Part shown: piece after piece, positions 1 to 6,878 of the stretch
Position numbering within the stretch: position 1 is the stretch's first letter
Layout of the letters: the number at the start of each line of letters is the position of its first letter
From: Elusimicrobia bacterium RIFOXYB2_FULL_49_7
GTDB lineage: Bacteria; Fibrobacterota; OXYB2-FULL-49-7
Direction: 5' to 3'
Length of the DNA: 21,714 nt
Assembly: GCA_001800515.1 (NCBI GenBank)
Contig: MGVN01000025.1
Location: 39,574-61,287 of the forward strand
Notes under the pieces: model-generated
What the model saw: the letters and a program-made list of their open reading frames with translations, nothing else
Database searches by the model: none
Told to the model about the DNA's origin: nothing
Program-made: the position numbers and the translations under genes

Positions 1-138
1 TGTTCGATAGTCCCGGAAACTCATCCGCTGACGCTTCTTTCCACAAGAGTGCCGGACGATATGGCCTCCCTAAAGTCAGGGCTCTTGCAAGAAGGTGTCA
101 GCGCCATACAGGCGGCCGGCCTGGGAGGAATCGCATGA
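1..138 (+). CDS. C-terminal fragment of an unidentified protein
   Basis: Reading frame 1 is open from the window edge to a TGA at 136-138 and encodes the last 45 residues of a protein whose start lies outside the window. The stop overlaps the ATG of the STAS gene in an ATGA arrangement, which implies translational coupling and a shared operon. The visible tail (Pro-rich start, then a helix ending in LGGIA) shows no motif I recognise. The segment around STRVPDDMASLK faintly resembles the end of some periplasmic binding proteins of the PhnD type, but that is too weak to use as a call. Coding status is supported by the open frame and by the overlap with a real gene. Confidence 0.6.
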   Translation, partial: CSIVPETHPLTLLSTRVPDDMASLKSGLLQEGVSAIQAAGLGGIA

Positions 139-488
139 AGGACAAGATTCAGATCATTAGCGACGATCGGAGCAGTTTCCTGCTCCTAAAGGTAAAAGGC
201 GAACTGTCCGAACGGACCGTTGGTTATTTCAAACAAAAGGTCCAATCCGAAATCGAGGGGCGCGGCCACAAGAACATCGTGATAGACTGTTCCGACTGTG
301 ACTATATCAACAGTGTGGGCGTGGGCAGTCTCTCCGGCATCGCAAAAAAACTGGCTGATATCGGCGGCAACTTGGGTATCCTCAATCCCAATGAGCAAAT
401 CCGCGATGTACTGGGGCTAACCTCTGAAGCGACGGTTCATGAATATCGCACCCTGGAAGAAGCAGCCCAGGATTTTGAGGATAATTAA
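135..488 (+). CDS. STAS-domain anti-sigma-factor antagonist
   Basis: A 117-residue single-domain protein of the SpoIIAA/RsbV type. In this family the protein binds an anti-sigma factor or switch kinase, and is released when a conserved Ser is phosphorylated. The STAS fold is visible as alternating strands and helices: LLLKVKGELS (about 16-25), NIVIDCSDCDYINSVGVGSL (47-66) and a C-terminal helix. The candidate phosphorylation site is Ser60 in INSVGVG, matching the usual D-x-S-G/x-G-hydrophobic loop. The start is set by GGAGGA seven bases upstream and by the ATGA overlap with the preceding gene. The length is normal for the family. No partner kinase or phosphatase is in the window. The upstream partial gene may be functionally linked. 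The stop codon runs into the terminator of the opposing tRNA gene. Confidence 0.9.
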   Translation: MKDKIQIISDDRSSFLLLKVKGELSERTVGYFKQKVQSEIEGRGHKNIVIDCSDCDYINSVGVGSLSGIAKKLADIGGNLGILNPNEQIRDVLGLTSEATVHEYRTLEEAAQDFEDN

Positions 489-524
489 AAAAGGGCCGCC
501 TTCCGGTAGGAAAAGCGACCCTTT
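487..524 (-). terminator. Intrinsic terminator of tRNA-Gln
   Basis: On the minus strand an imperfect hairpin with arms at 509-524 and 490-504 and a four-base loop at 505-508 is followed by a U-run (the six A's at 487-492 on the plus strand). It begins at the last base of the tRNA CCA end and also overlaps the stop codon of the convergent STAS gene, so it may stop transcription from both sides. Confidence 0.8.
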
Positions 525-597
525 GGCTGGGGCGCATGGAGTCGAACCACGATAACCAGATCCAGAGTCTGGTGTCCTACCATTGGACGACGCCCCA
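524..597 (-). tRNA. tRNA-Gln (anticodon CTG, reads CAG)
   Basis: The minus strand folds into a full cloverleaf of 74 bases including an encoded CCA (524-526). The acceptor arm is TGGGGCG paired with CGCCCCA and G is the discriminator. The D arm is GTCC/GGAC, the anticodon arm is CCAGA/TCTGG with loop CTCTGGA, the variable loop is a short TTAT, and the T arm is CGTGG/CCATG with loop TTCGACT. The anticodon CTG lies at 563-565, giving glutamine. The weak U1-A72 pair at the top of the acceptor stem is typical of bacterial tRNA-Gln. A sigma-70 promoter lies directly upstream and a terminator directly downstream, so it is a stand-alone unit. Confidence 0.95.
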
Positions 598-608
598 AAA
601 CAGGTTGT

Positions 609-637
609 AATATAACTCTTTCAAAAGAACGGTTCAA
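609..637 (-). promoter_or_regulatory. Sigma-70-type promoter of tRNA-Gln
   Basis: On the minus strand TTGAAC (632-637) is separated by exactly 17 bases from TATATT (609-614). The tRNA 5' end at 597 is 12 bases from the -10 box, leaving room for a very short leader. The element lies in the gap between the protease stop and the tRNA. Confidence 0.8.
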
Positions 638-657
638 GTCTGACGCGGGACGGCGGG

Positions 658-2511
658 TCAGCGCAGATAGAGCAACCGGGTCGAAAGCCGCCTGGATGGC
701 AAGACCAGTTCCGCAAAATAAACACCTGACGCTAAACCGGAAGCATCCCATCGTACAGTCCCCTGCCCGGAACGGAGCGCACCCTGTCGAAATGATTTTG
801 AAATATCCGCGACCAATGCACCCTGCACATTAAAAACGCGCAAACATCCTTTCAAACGCTCCCCGGCCCGCACTTGCTCCAAGGAGAAGCGAAAAACGGT
901 TTCAGGATTAAAAGGATTGGGTTGTGCAAAAAAAAGAGGTGCGGAAACCCTGGGTACGGTCATCCTCTCCTGATCGGTCTTGGACGGATCCAGGTTTAAA
1001 ATGCCATATCCCCAAACCTCGTTTGGCAAGGTGCCGGAAAATTCATTGGCCACAGCTCGTTCGGTTAGAATTGCCTTAATCTGAGCAGCATCTCGGGTAG
1101 AATCCTCTTCCAATAAAAGCGCTGCAGCCCCTGCAGCTAAGGGCGCGGAAAAGCTGGTTCCAAAAAAGACCAGACTCACCATCGAAGAAAGGTTATGAAC
1201 TGCCAGCACATCCATTCCATGAGCTGGTGCAACGAGATCGGGTTTGATACGATCGTTAAAACTCGGACCCACACCGGAGTAATAACAGATATCTCCCACC
1301 GTATCCCGTGAACCGTCAATGATACCATGAACATTGCCGCCCACGGTAATGAGTTCGTCCAACAGCGCAAAATCGACCATCGTGTGACGGCTGATATCAT
1401 TTGTCCCTAACGCTACTTCACCATAAGGCTGATAATTATCCACTTTCCAAGTAAATGAGAGTTCCAAGGTTTCAGGTTCAATCGGATCCGCCCCTTTTAT
1501 AAAATCGACATACCAGTTACCCGTGCGCGGCGCCTGAATATAGAAATCAAACTGCTGATGGGTGATGTGGTATTTGCGTACTTTAAACTCCTCAAAAGTC
1601 GAAGCCGTTGCATCGCCGCGAAGATACCAGCTCGAATCACCTGTCATACTGTCCGTAAAGGCGAATTCCTTCTTTTCCGCATATTGCGTCCGAAATTGGG
1701 TTTTGAATGCATGGCCCCCGGTATAGACCAGGTTGAAACTGGTCATATAAAAATAGTAGGTAGTATGTCCGATGGTCCCTACAATATGACTGTCTAAGGG
1801 GGTCGGATCAAAGGTCAGACTTTTTAACGTATCGCCTGGTGCAAAAACAATCTTCCGTGTATTCTTGAAATTATTATTGCCCGCGGCAGCTACCACGACT
1901 TTTCCGGGCTTACCGACACCGGTCAACATCTTCACTTCGTTCTCCGGACCAATAGTCCAGCTGATATTTGAGGACCAAGGCAAGCCGTAACGCTGCGCAA
2001 TGGAATCGATGAAATAAAGAGAGCTGTCATAGGGCCTGGAAACAATGATAAAACGGGAGGCCGGACATACGCCCATCACACCGGTCTGAGTGATTCCATC
2101 AGCCTGAAGAGTGGTCCCATTGCCACCCATGATACCGGCAATAATGGTTCCGTGATCGTTTTTTCGGTGATGAAAAAGCGTGGTGGTATCAAAATCATGG
2201 TATTGGTTGTAGGTATAATCAGCGGCCAACAAGGAATCGATGCGAACACTGTCCCAAATGTCCCATTGGCCGACCCCCTGTTCGTTCAGATAATAGCGTT
2301 TGTAAGCAATAATCCGTGTATGGCCAGTCGCCGGATCCCGAAAATCATTCAGGGTAATATCCACATCATCCACCACCCCTAAAATGACACCGGCACCATG
2401 ATATCCCTGCTGTTCGTAATAGGGTATGCCAATCTCATTCCGAACAGCTTCAAAAGCAGCTAAGGACAGAACAAAGCAGAATAAAAAAAGTATGCTAACG
2501 AACAATCGCAT
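658..2511 (-). CDS. Secreted subtilisin-like serine protease (S8) with C-terminal sorting-type domain
   Basis: A 617-residue protein predicted to be exported and to cleave proteins outside the cytoplasm. Residues 1-19 form a signal peptide with an Ala-Ala cleavage region. The S8 catalytic triad is visible: Asp48 in GVVDD, His120 in DHGTIIAG and Ser453 in GTSFSAPLAAG, with oxyanion Asn212 in AAAGNNN. A long insertion (about 220-380) separates the oxyanion Asn from the Ser block and may hold an accessory beta-domain. After the protease comes PNPFNP (531-536) and a beta-sandwich ending GLASGVYFAEL and a basic tail, as in FlgD-like/T9SS type A C-terminal domains of FCB-group secreted proteins. 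The frame is open further upstream, but the Met at 2511 is chosen because the signal peptide starts there. The gene overlaps the upstream lipoprotein by 17 bases. The substrate is unknown. Confidence 0.88.
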   Translation of the reverse strand: MRLFVSILFLFCFVLSLAAFEAVRNEIGIPYYEQQGYHGAGVILGVVDDVDITLNDFRDPATGHTRIIAYKRYYLNEQGVGQWDIWDSVRIDSLLAADYTYNQYHDFDTTTLFHHRKNDHGTIIAGIMGGNGTTLQADGITQTGVMGVCPASRFIIVSRPYDSSLYFIDSIAQRYGLPWSSNISWTIGPENEVKMLTGVGKPGKVVVAAAGNNNFKNTRKIVFAPGDTLKSLTFDPTPLDSHIVGTIGHTTYYFYMTSFNLVYTGGHAFKTQFRTQYAEKKEFAFTDSMTGDSSWYLRGDATASTFEEFKVRKYHITHQQFDFYIQAPRTGNWYVDFIKGADPIEPETLELSFTWKVDNYQPYGEVALGTNDISRHTMVDFALLDELITVGGNVHGIIDGSRDTVGDICYYSGVGPSFNDRIKPDLVAPAHGMDVLAVHNLSSMVSLVFFGTSFSAPLAAGAAALLLEEDSTRDAAQIKAILTERAVANEFSGTLPNEVWGYGILNLDPSKTDQERMTVPRVSAPLFFAQPNPFNPETVFRFSLEQVRAGERLKGCLRVFNVQGALVADISKSFRQGALRSGQGTVRWDASGLASGVYFAELVLPSRRLSTRLLYLR

Positions 2512-2863
2512 GAGCCACGGTCCCTGAATCGTGTATGCAATAAACGGAAACACCGGTAAATCCAAGTTGCTTCTGCTTGAATTGATTGAATTCCAAAGCC
2601 GCTGACCGCGCAAAGGCGGAATAGTTAAAACCCGCTTCAGGGCGGGAAAATTTGACATAGAGCCGGTTACCTTCAATCTTAATCGTATCGACAAGTGGGC
2701 TCTTTTTCTTCGCATAGTCAAAGAGATATCGCTTCAACGCCTGTTGATACTGCGGACTTTCCTCATTTTGTTGAAAATGGCTGGAACGAGTTTGACTATC
2801 CTGTTTCTTCTCGCAGGACATTAACAACAGACCGGATAAAATGACACAGCTGAATTTCCACAT
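2495..2863 (-). CDS. Small lipoprotein, unknown function
   Basis: A 122-residue protein starting with a lipoprotein signal peptide. The basic start MWK and hydrophobic core lead to lipobox LLMSC with Cys17 as the lipidation site, followed by the charged EKKQDSQ linker. The mature part is a short alpha/beta segment with several aromatic and basic residues and no motif I recognise. A GGAG lies about eight bases before the ATG, and a sigma-70-like promoter precedes it. The last 17 bases overlap the start of the protease gene, so the two are probably co-translated. It could be a membrane partner, inhibitor or chaperone of the protease; this is inferred from position only. Confidence 0.8.
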   Translation of the reverse strand: MWKFSCVILSGLLLMSCEKKQDSQTRSSHFQQNEESPQYQQALKRYLFDYAKKKSPLVDTIKIEGNRLYVKFSRPEAGFNYSAFARSAALEFNQFKQKQLGFTGVSVYCIHDSGTVAHAIVR

Positions 2864-2923
2864 GGTCAGCTCCGGATAGAGATATAAAAATTAGAAAAGA
2901 CGGTTATAAAATATTATTGATAA

Positions 2924-2951
2924 AATATAGGAATTGACGGCCTGGAATCAA
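2924..2951 (-). promoter_or_regulatory. Sigma-70-type promoter of the lipoprotein-protease operon
   Basis: On the minus strand TTGATT (2946-2951) is followed after 16 bases by TATATT (2924-2929), about 60 bases before the lipoprotein start codon. The surrounding region 2864-2964 is AT-rich. No hairpin terminator for the upstream gene was seen in it. Confidence 0.55.
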
Positions 2952-2964
2952 TAAAAAGCACAAA

Positions 2965-3282
2965 TCAGGCAATATAATTTATGATATCTCCTTTTGAAGG
3001 GTTTCGGCGCTCCTGATCCTGCCGTTTTATTGCATTCTCCTGAATTTGATCGCTTTCTTTCCGTGCTTGAAGTGTTTTCCGACTTTCCAGTTCCTGCATT
3101 CGTATCATTTCGCGCTTTTCAGCATTATCGTCAGAAGCCTGCTTAAGCTCCTTTTCCCGCCTAATCTGAACATCTCCCAGCGTCTTTTTCATGACCTCCT
3201 GGTTCAAATCCCGTTTTTTTATTTCCAGGTTCATCTTAGGAGCCGAATTGGCTCCGTTTTCAACAGAATTGATGTTCATCAT
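2965..3282 (-). CDS. Small charged coiled-coil protein, probable flagellar (sigma-28) regulon member
   Basis: A 105-residue protein starting MMNINSVENG with no signal peptide or membrane segment. After a short N-terminal stretch it is one long helix very rich in Lys, Arg, Glu and Gln (about residues 15-95), likely coiled coil, ending in DIINYIA. The start at 3282 is preferred over upstream codons because GGAAGG/GGTGG stands just before it. An alternative Met follows immediately at 3279. A consensus sigma-28 promoter lies about 80 bases upstream, so its expression should follow late flagellar or chemotaxis genes. I recognise no family with confidence. The N-terminus loosely recalls small YjfB-type motility proteins, which is only a hint. 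Confidence 0.75.
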   Translation of the reverse strand: MMNINSVENGANSAPKMNLEIKKRDLNQEVMKKTLGDVQIRREKELKQASDDNAEKREMIRMQELESRKTLQARKESDQIQENAIKRQDQERRNPSKGDIINYIA

Positions 3283-3359
3283 GAACCACCTTCCCTTGGA
3301 AAAGCCTATTTTCTTCCCCAAAAACAGACTTTTTTAAAATACAGAATACTCCATTCTTT

Positions 3360-3386
3360 TTATCGGCATTTTTAGGAAAAACTTTA
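3360..3386 (-). promoter_or_regulatory. Sigma-28 (FliA/SigD-type) flagellar promoter
   Basis: On the minus strand TAAAGTTT (3379-3386) is followed after exactly 11 bases by GCCGATAA (3360-3367). This matches the established consensus for the flagellar sigma factor FliA in both boxes and in spacing. It faces the small coiled-coil gene at 2965-3282, leaving a leader of about 70 bases. It sits in the non-coding gap 3283-3436, where no other structure was seen. Confidence 0.88.
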
Positions 3387-3436
3387 GGGCTTTTTAAATT
3401 ATCTATAACGCACTGATTATTATGTTCTTACAATAA

Positions 3437-4075
3437 CTAAACAACGAGAGATGTGGAAAAAGTCATTCGAATCTTTTCAAGATGCGCTTCCAATGCTTTG
3501 ACGTCTTCAACCCGGACCTTATTCTGCTTGAAGGAAAGAAGCTTTTTCTTTTCAAGTGAGTCAAAAACTTCCTGAATTTCGTTAATCTGCAAATGGAGGA
3601 GTTCCATCAGGGTATCCTCCACTTCCTGTAAAGAAAGCCCTTGTTCCCGGTTGGAAGCATCGTGAAACAGATACATCAGGATGGCCGCCATGTTGGCTTC
3701 ATTGACCAAGGGGCCGGATAAATTCAGTTTTTTATCGGTTTCCCTCAATCGTTGTGCTAAAATCCGGGCAATAGACATAAACCATTCCGGTACATTCCGC
3801 AACCCTTCCATAAATTCAGAAGGGGTTATTTTTATCGCAGTACAAGGCTTTACTGCAACCGCTGTGGCGCTACGCGGACCGGAATCAATAACGGAAATCT
3901 CACCCAGAATACCACCCGGCTCCACCTCGCTCAACATGACAATCTTATTTCCCATCCGACGGTAGAGATGAATCTTTCCGGTCTTCAGAATGTACACATC
4001 CTTTGAGAAATCATTCTCCCGAAACAAAATGGTGTTTTCAGGAATGGAAACAAGGTTTTGTCCAAGTTCTTTCAT
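3437..4075 (-). CDS. Cyclic-nucleotide-binding domain (Crp-like) protein
   Basis: A 212-residue cytoplasmic protein. Residues 1-115 form a cNMP-binding beta-roll, with the phosphate-binding cassette visible as GEISVIDSGPRSATA: Glu59 for the ribose and Arg68 for the phosphate. These are the residues that normally contact cAMP or cGMP. A helix (about 95-115) continues into a C-terminal region of about 95 residues that is helical and ends in a possible wing (LLSFKQNKVRVEDV). This could be a divergent winged helix, but no clear helix-turn-helix of the Crp type is seen, so DNA binding is uncertain. The gene is divergent from the 4184-7863 operon and is a candidate local regulator. No Shine-Dalgarno sequence precedes the ATG. 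Confidence 0.82.
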   Translation of the reverse strand: MKELGQNLVSIPENTILFRENDFSKDVYILKTGKIHLYRRMGNKIVMLSEVEPGGILGEISVIDSGPRSATAVAVKPCTAIKITPSEFMEGLRNVPEWFMSIARILAQRLRETDKKLNLSGPLVNEANMAAILMYLFHDASNREQGLSLQEVEDTLMELLHLQINEIQEVFDSLEKKKLLSFKQNKVRVEDVKALEAHLEKIRMTFSTSLVV

Positions 4076-4082
4076 TTTGTTA

Positions 4083-4111
4083 AATATGTAATAAAATCAA
4101 TGAATTGTCAA
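4083..4111 (-). promoter_or_regulatory. Possible sigma-70 promoter of the cNMP-domain gene
   Basis: On the minus strand a perfect TTGACA (4106-4111) is followed after 17 bases by CATATT (4083-4088), a weak -10 match. Transcription would begin within a base or two of the start codon at 4075, giving an almost leaderless message, consistent with the absence of a ribosome-binding site. Confidence 0.45.
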
Positions 4112-4121
4112 ATAATATTTC

Positions 4122-4150
4122 TTGCCTGACTAAATTATAGAATTTATATT
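4122..4150 (+). promoter_or_regulatory. Sigma-70-type promoter of the 4184-7863 operon
   Basis: TTGCCT (4122-4127), a 17-base spacer and TATATT (4145-4150) lie just upstream of the first gene. The -10 box and spacing are identical to those of the tRNA-Gln promoter in this window. It stands back to back with the putative promoter of the divergent cNMP-domain gene, with only about ten bases between their -35 boxes. Confidence 0.7.
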
Positions 4151-4183
4151 GAAAGAGATTTTATTTCTTTCTTGGTGGTTATC

Positions 4184-4912
4184 ATGGGTATCGGAGATTT
4201 CGACGTCATTTTAATTTCCATTGCAGTTCTCCTAATCCTTATTTCCTTTATCATCAATATTTTGGCGGCAACCCGAATCAGCCGTCTTTCGGAAAATGTA
4301 CTTCGACTGGAAACCGATGTAGATGAAAGATTAAATAGCAATAAAAAAGGAGAATCCTCCTCTCACGGCCGTGATTCAAAAACACATTATATGGATTCAG
4401 CCATTTTCCCTTCCGCCGAAGTGCAGGATCATGGCCATTCTAAGAAAATACGATACCGTCCCCCAACCGCAGACAATAGTGTTATAACCGGAACAGGGGC
4501 TGAGGAAAAAACAAAAACTCCGATTCAAACGGAAACCATTACCCAGGATTCCGGAAACGAAGATATCCTGATTGTAAAAAATAAAAAGGACAGCGGAGAG
4601 CAGGTTGTTATCACCGCGGCAGATATCGCTTCGGTCAAAGCACCCGCTCCCCCTGCTCCCGAAGATAAAAAATCGACATCCCACCATGCATTAGGCGATG
4701 ACGAAAAAGCGCTCCTAAAAAACTATCTGGGAGATTTCTCCCCACTTCTCTCCTCCAATCAGCCCTTATCCGGAACGGCATTGAAAGACATTTATGAAAA
4801 CGACGAAGGAGAGGCTGAAAGTGAAATTATGGAGGTGGTTGAAGCCGCCCCTGACACAGAAAAGCAAAAGCCGGATGCAGGAAACCATTCCAAAGAGCGA
4901 TCGGACGACTAA
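4184..4912 (+). CDS. Membrane-anchored protein with low-complexity cytoplasmic tail, unknown
   Basis: A 242-residue protein with one N-terminal membrane helix (about residues 6-27). A short predicted coiled coil follows (RISRLSENVLRLETDVDERL). The rest is hydrophilic, rich in Glu, Asp, Lys, Ser and Pro, with a Pro-Ala patch (PAPPAPE), and is probably disordered. There is no signal-peptidase site, so it is likely anchored by its N-terminus. The ATG at 4184 is chosen because GGTGG ends five bases before it. An in-frame TTG at 4172 is possible but has no site of its own. It is the first gene of an operon with ybbR-like, tsaD and asd, 20 bases ahead of the YbbR-like start. No family recognised; the topology recalls small DUF948-like membrane proteins, without proof. 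Confidence 0.75.
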   Translation: MGIGDFDVILISIAVLLILISFIINILAATRISRLSENVLRLETDVDERLNSNKKGESSSHGRDSKTHYMDSAIFPSAEVQDHGHSKKIRYRPPTADNSVITGTGAEEKTKTPIQTETITQDSGNEDILIVKNKKDSGEQVVITAADIASVKAPAPPAPEDKKSTSHHALGDDEKALLKNYLGDFSPLLSSNQPLSGTALKDIYENDEGEAESEIMEVVEAAPDTEKQKPDAGNHSKERSDD

Positions 4913-4932
4913 TCCTCTTTTCCTTGTCTACC

Positions 4933-5856
4933 ATGAAGAGATTTTTTCATCATTTTACCCTCCGTCTGATCGCACTCTTTTCTGCTTTATTGCTCTGGTT
5001 TTATATTGCGGTTGAACGAAATTACGAAACCAAGCTTAGTCTTCCGCTTCGACTGGTTAATATTCCCGATCATCTTATTCCAACCACTCCCATCCCCCAT
5101 TTCGTTACAGCGATTATCTCAGGAAAAGGAAAGGAAATTCTTCTTCTTCACTTTGCGAGCGCGGAACTTCTTCTCAACGGTGAGAGCGCGGTCATCGGCT
5201 TATGCCGGCTGCCACTGAACAACCGCACCGTTTCTTTAAGCGTCCAGACCGATGTCCGTATTCTGTCCATCAAAAATCCTGTGGAACTCCTGTTACCTTT
5301 CGATGCCAAGATATCCAAACCGATTCGTGTCATCCCCTCTCTAACCCTCTCCTCGAAAAGAGGGTACACGCTGATTGGGACTCCGATCCTGGTTCCTGAA
5401 ACCGTCACCGTTATCGGGCCACGCCGACTGGTCGCCGAGATGTCCGACTTGCAAACCCTGCCCGTACAAGCCACGGGACTAACACATGACACCACCTTTT
5501 CCGTTCCGGTCCGCATCCCCGACCTTTTTGGTATTGAAATCATGCCTGCCAGGGTCAACCTGCATATTGCTGCAGGCGCCCTTGTAAAGCATCGACTCGA
5601 CAACGTGCCGATACGATTGATTGATGCTCCACCGGATTCCGGATGGGCCTTGAATGTCAATACCCTTTCCTTTACAATCGTCGGGACACAAGAGGAAATA
5701 GACGCTGTCCGCCCCGAACGGATAAACGCTTACGTTTCCTACACTCGGTTCCGAATAGAACAACAGACCGAAATTGAGCCTACCATCAGTCTTCTGGGTA
5801 ATGTCGAATGGTCCAATCTGGAACCCAAGACCGTTCATCTCGTGAAACAGCATTAA
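4933..5856 (+). CDS. YbbR-domain (CdaR-like) membrane-anchored protein
   Basis: A 307-residue protein with a single N-terminal membrane helix (about 8-27, ending LLLWFYIAVE). The LWFY motif at the membrane exit is typical of YbbR proteins. The exported remainder is made of beta-rich repeats of about 80 residues; a clear one contains VTVIGPRRLVAEM and VPVRIPD. In Firmicutes the YbbR protein CdaR regulates the diadenylate cyclase CdaA and sits next to cdaA and glmM. Neither is visible here, so a link to c-di-AMP is only inferred from the family. Start: ATG at 4933 is preferred; an in-frame TTG at 4924 is possible. Neither has a strong ribosome-binding site, suggesting coupling to the gene ending at 4912. 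It ends two bases before tsaD. Confidence 0.82.
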   Translation: MKRFFHHFTLRLIALFSALLLWFYIAVERNYETKLSLPLRLVNIPDHLIPTTPIPHFVTAIISGKGKEILLLHFASAELLLNGESAVIGLCRLPLNNRTVSLSVQTDVRILSIKNPVELLLPFDAKISKPIRVIPSLTLSSKRGYTLIGTPILVPETVTVIGPRRLVAEMSDLQTLPVQATGLTHDTTFSVPVRIPDLFGIEIMPARVNLHIAAGALVKHRLDNVPIRLIDAPPDSGWALNVNTLSFTIVGTQEEIDAVRPERINAYVSYTRFRIEQQTEIEPTISLLGNVEWSNLEPKTVHLVKQH

Positions 5857-5858
5857 CC

Positions 5859-6878
5859 ATGTATATCCTCGGCATTGAAACCTCCTGCGATGAAACATCG
5901 GCTGCCATTCTCTCTGAAGATTTCAAGGTTTATGCCAATGTGATTCATTCGCAGACAAACCATGCCCGTTTCGGCGGTGTGGTCCCGGAAATCGCTTCGC
6001 GGGAGCATTGCGTCAGAATAGAAGAGGTGGTCCGAACCGCCCTGACTCGAGCCTCCCTTTCATCCTCAGACATTGGTCTGGTCTGTGCCACCTCCAATCC
6101 GGGCCTCATCGGTGCCCTTTTAGTCGGTCTTTCATTTGCCCGCGGATTTGCTTGGTCTCATCACATTCCATTTGTCTCCGTGAATCATTTAGACGGCCAT
6201 ATTAAAGCCAACATCTTCACCGACCCGAAAGCAGTTCAACCCCCGTATATAGCCCTCCTGGTGTCCGGAGGACACACCTTCCTGGTCCGATGCGGAGAAG
6301 AGGGCCGGTATTCACTCGTGGGCAACACTCTCGACGATGCCGCCGGAGAAGCACTCGATAAGGCAGGGAAACTGATGGGTTTGCCCTATCCAGCCGGTCG
6401 TCGGGTAGAGGAACTGGCCTCCACCGGCAACCCCTTTTTTGCAGCCTTTCCTCGCGCCCTGCCCGGAAAAGATAATCTTAATTTCAGTTTTTCAGGACTC
6501 AAAACCGCCCTGAAAAACTTCCTTAAGACCGTAGAGCCAGCCGCCATGGAATCCCGGCAAACCGACATTCTTGCCAGTTTTCAGGAAGCGGTCATGGATG
6601 TCCTGGCAAGAAAGAGCCTCCAAGCCATGCGAATTTTCGGTGACAGAAAACTTCTGTTGGCCGGCGGGGTAGCCTGCAACGGTCTACTCCGTAAGAAATT
6701 AACCCTTTCCCTGCACGGGAATCAGGAATTATATTTTCCGACTCCTGAATATTGCACAGACAACGGTGCCATGATTGCGGCAGCCGGGCTCCTGAAGTAC
6801 CGCCGCTTAGGGGCAGATACTGGGGTTGTGCAGGCTTCAGCAGTCTTCAACATCACGGAGGTGAATTATGAGTCGTAA
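5859..6878 (+). CDS. tsaD: tRNA N6-adenosine threonylcarbamoyltransferase TsaD
   Basis: A 339-residue enzyme that, with TsaB and TsaE, transfers the threonylcarbamoyl group from TC-AMP to A37 of ANN-decoding tRNAs (t6A). It starts with MYILGIETSCDETSAAI, the family hallmark. Metal ligands are visible: His110 and His114 in VNHLDGH and Asp301 in CTDNGAMIAAAG. Nucleotide-binding motifs LVSGGHTFLV (134-143) and LLLAGGVACN (265-274) are intact, and the length matches E. coli TsaD. The frame is open 17 codons further upstream, but that part lies inside the YbbR gene and lacks the family sequence, so the ATG at 5859 is chosen. Two bases separate it from the upstream stop and it overlaps asd by 11 bases, so it is embedded in the operon. 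tsaB and tsaE are not in view. Confidence 0.97.
   Translation: MYILGIETSCDETSAAILSEDFKVYANVIHSQTNHARFGGVVPEIASREHCVRIEEVVRTALTRASLSSSDIGLVCATSNPGLIGALLVGLSFARGFAWSHHIPFVSVNHLDGHIKANIFTDPKAVQPPYIALLVSGGHTFLVRCGEEGRYSLVGNTLDDAAGEALDKAGKLMGLPYPAGRRVEELASTGNPFFAAFPRALPGKDNLNFSFSGLKTALKNFLKTVEPAAMESRQTDILASFQEAVMDVLARKSLQAMRIFGDRKLLLAGGVACNGLLRKKLTLSLHGNQELYFPTPEYCTDNGAMIAAAGLLKYRRLGADTGVVQASAVFNITEVNYES

Noticed and set aside
2512..2721. In-frame N-terminal extension of the subtilisin frame by 70 codons
   Set aside because: The extension is the alternative frame of the lipoprotein gene, is strongly basic, and would bury the signal peptide that begins at the Met at 2511.
5148..5660. 170-codon open frame on the minus strand opposite the YbbR-like gene
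   Set aside because: The product is Arg/Ser-rich with no motif and lies wholly inside a gene with clear YbbR features; it is a shadow frame.
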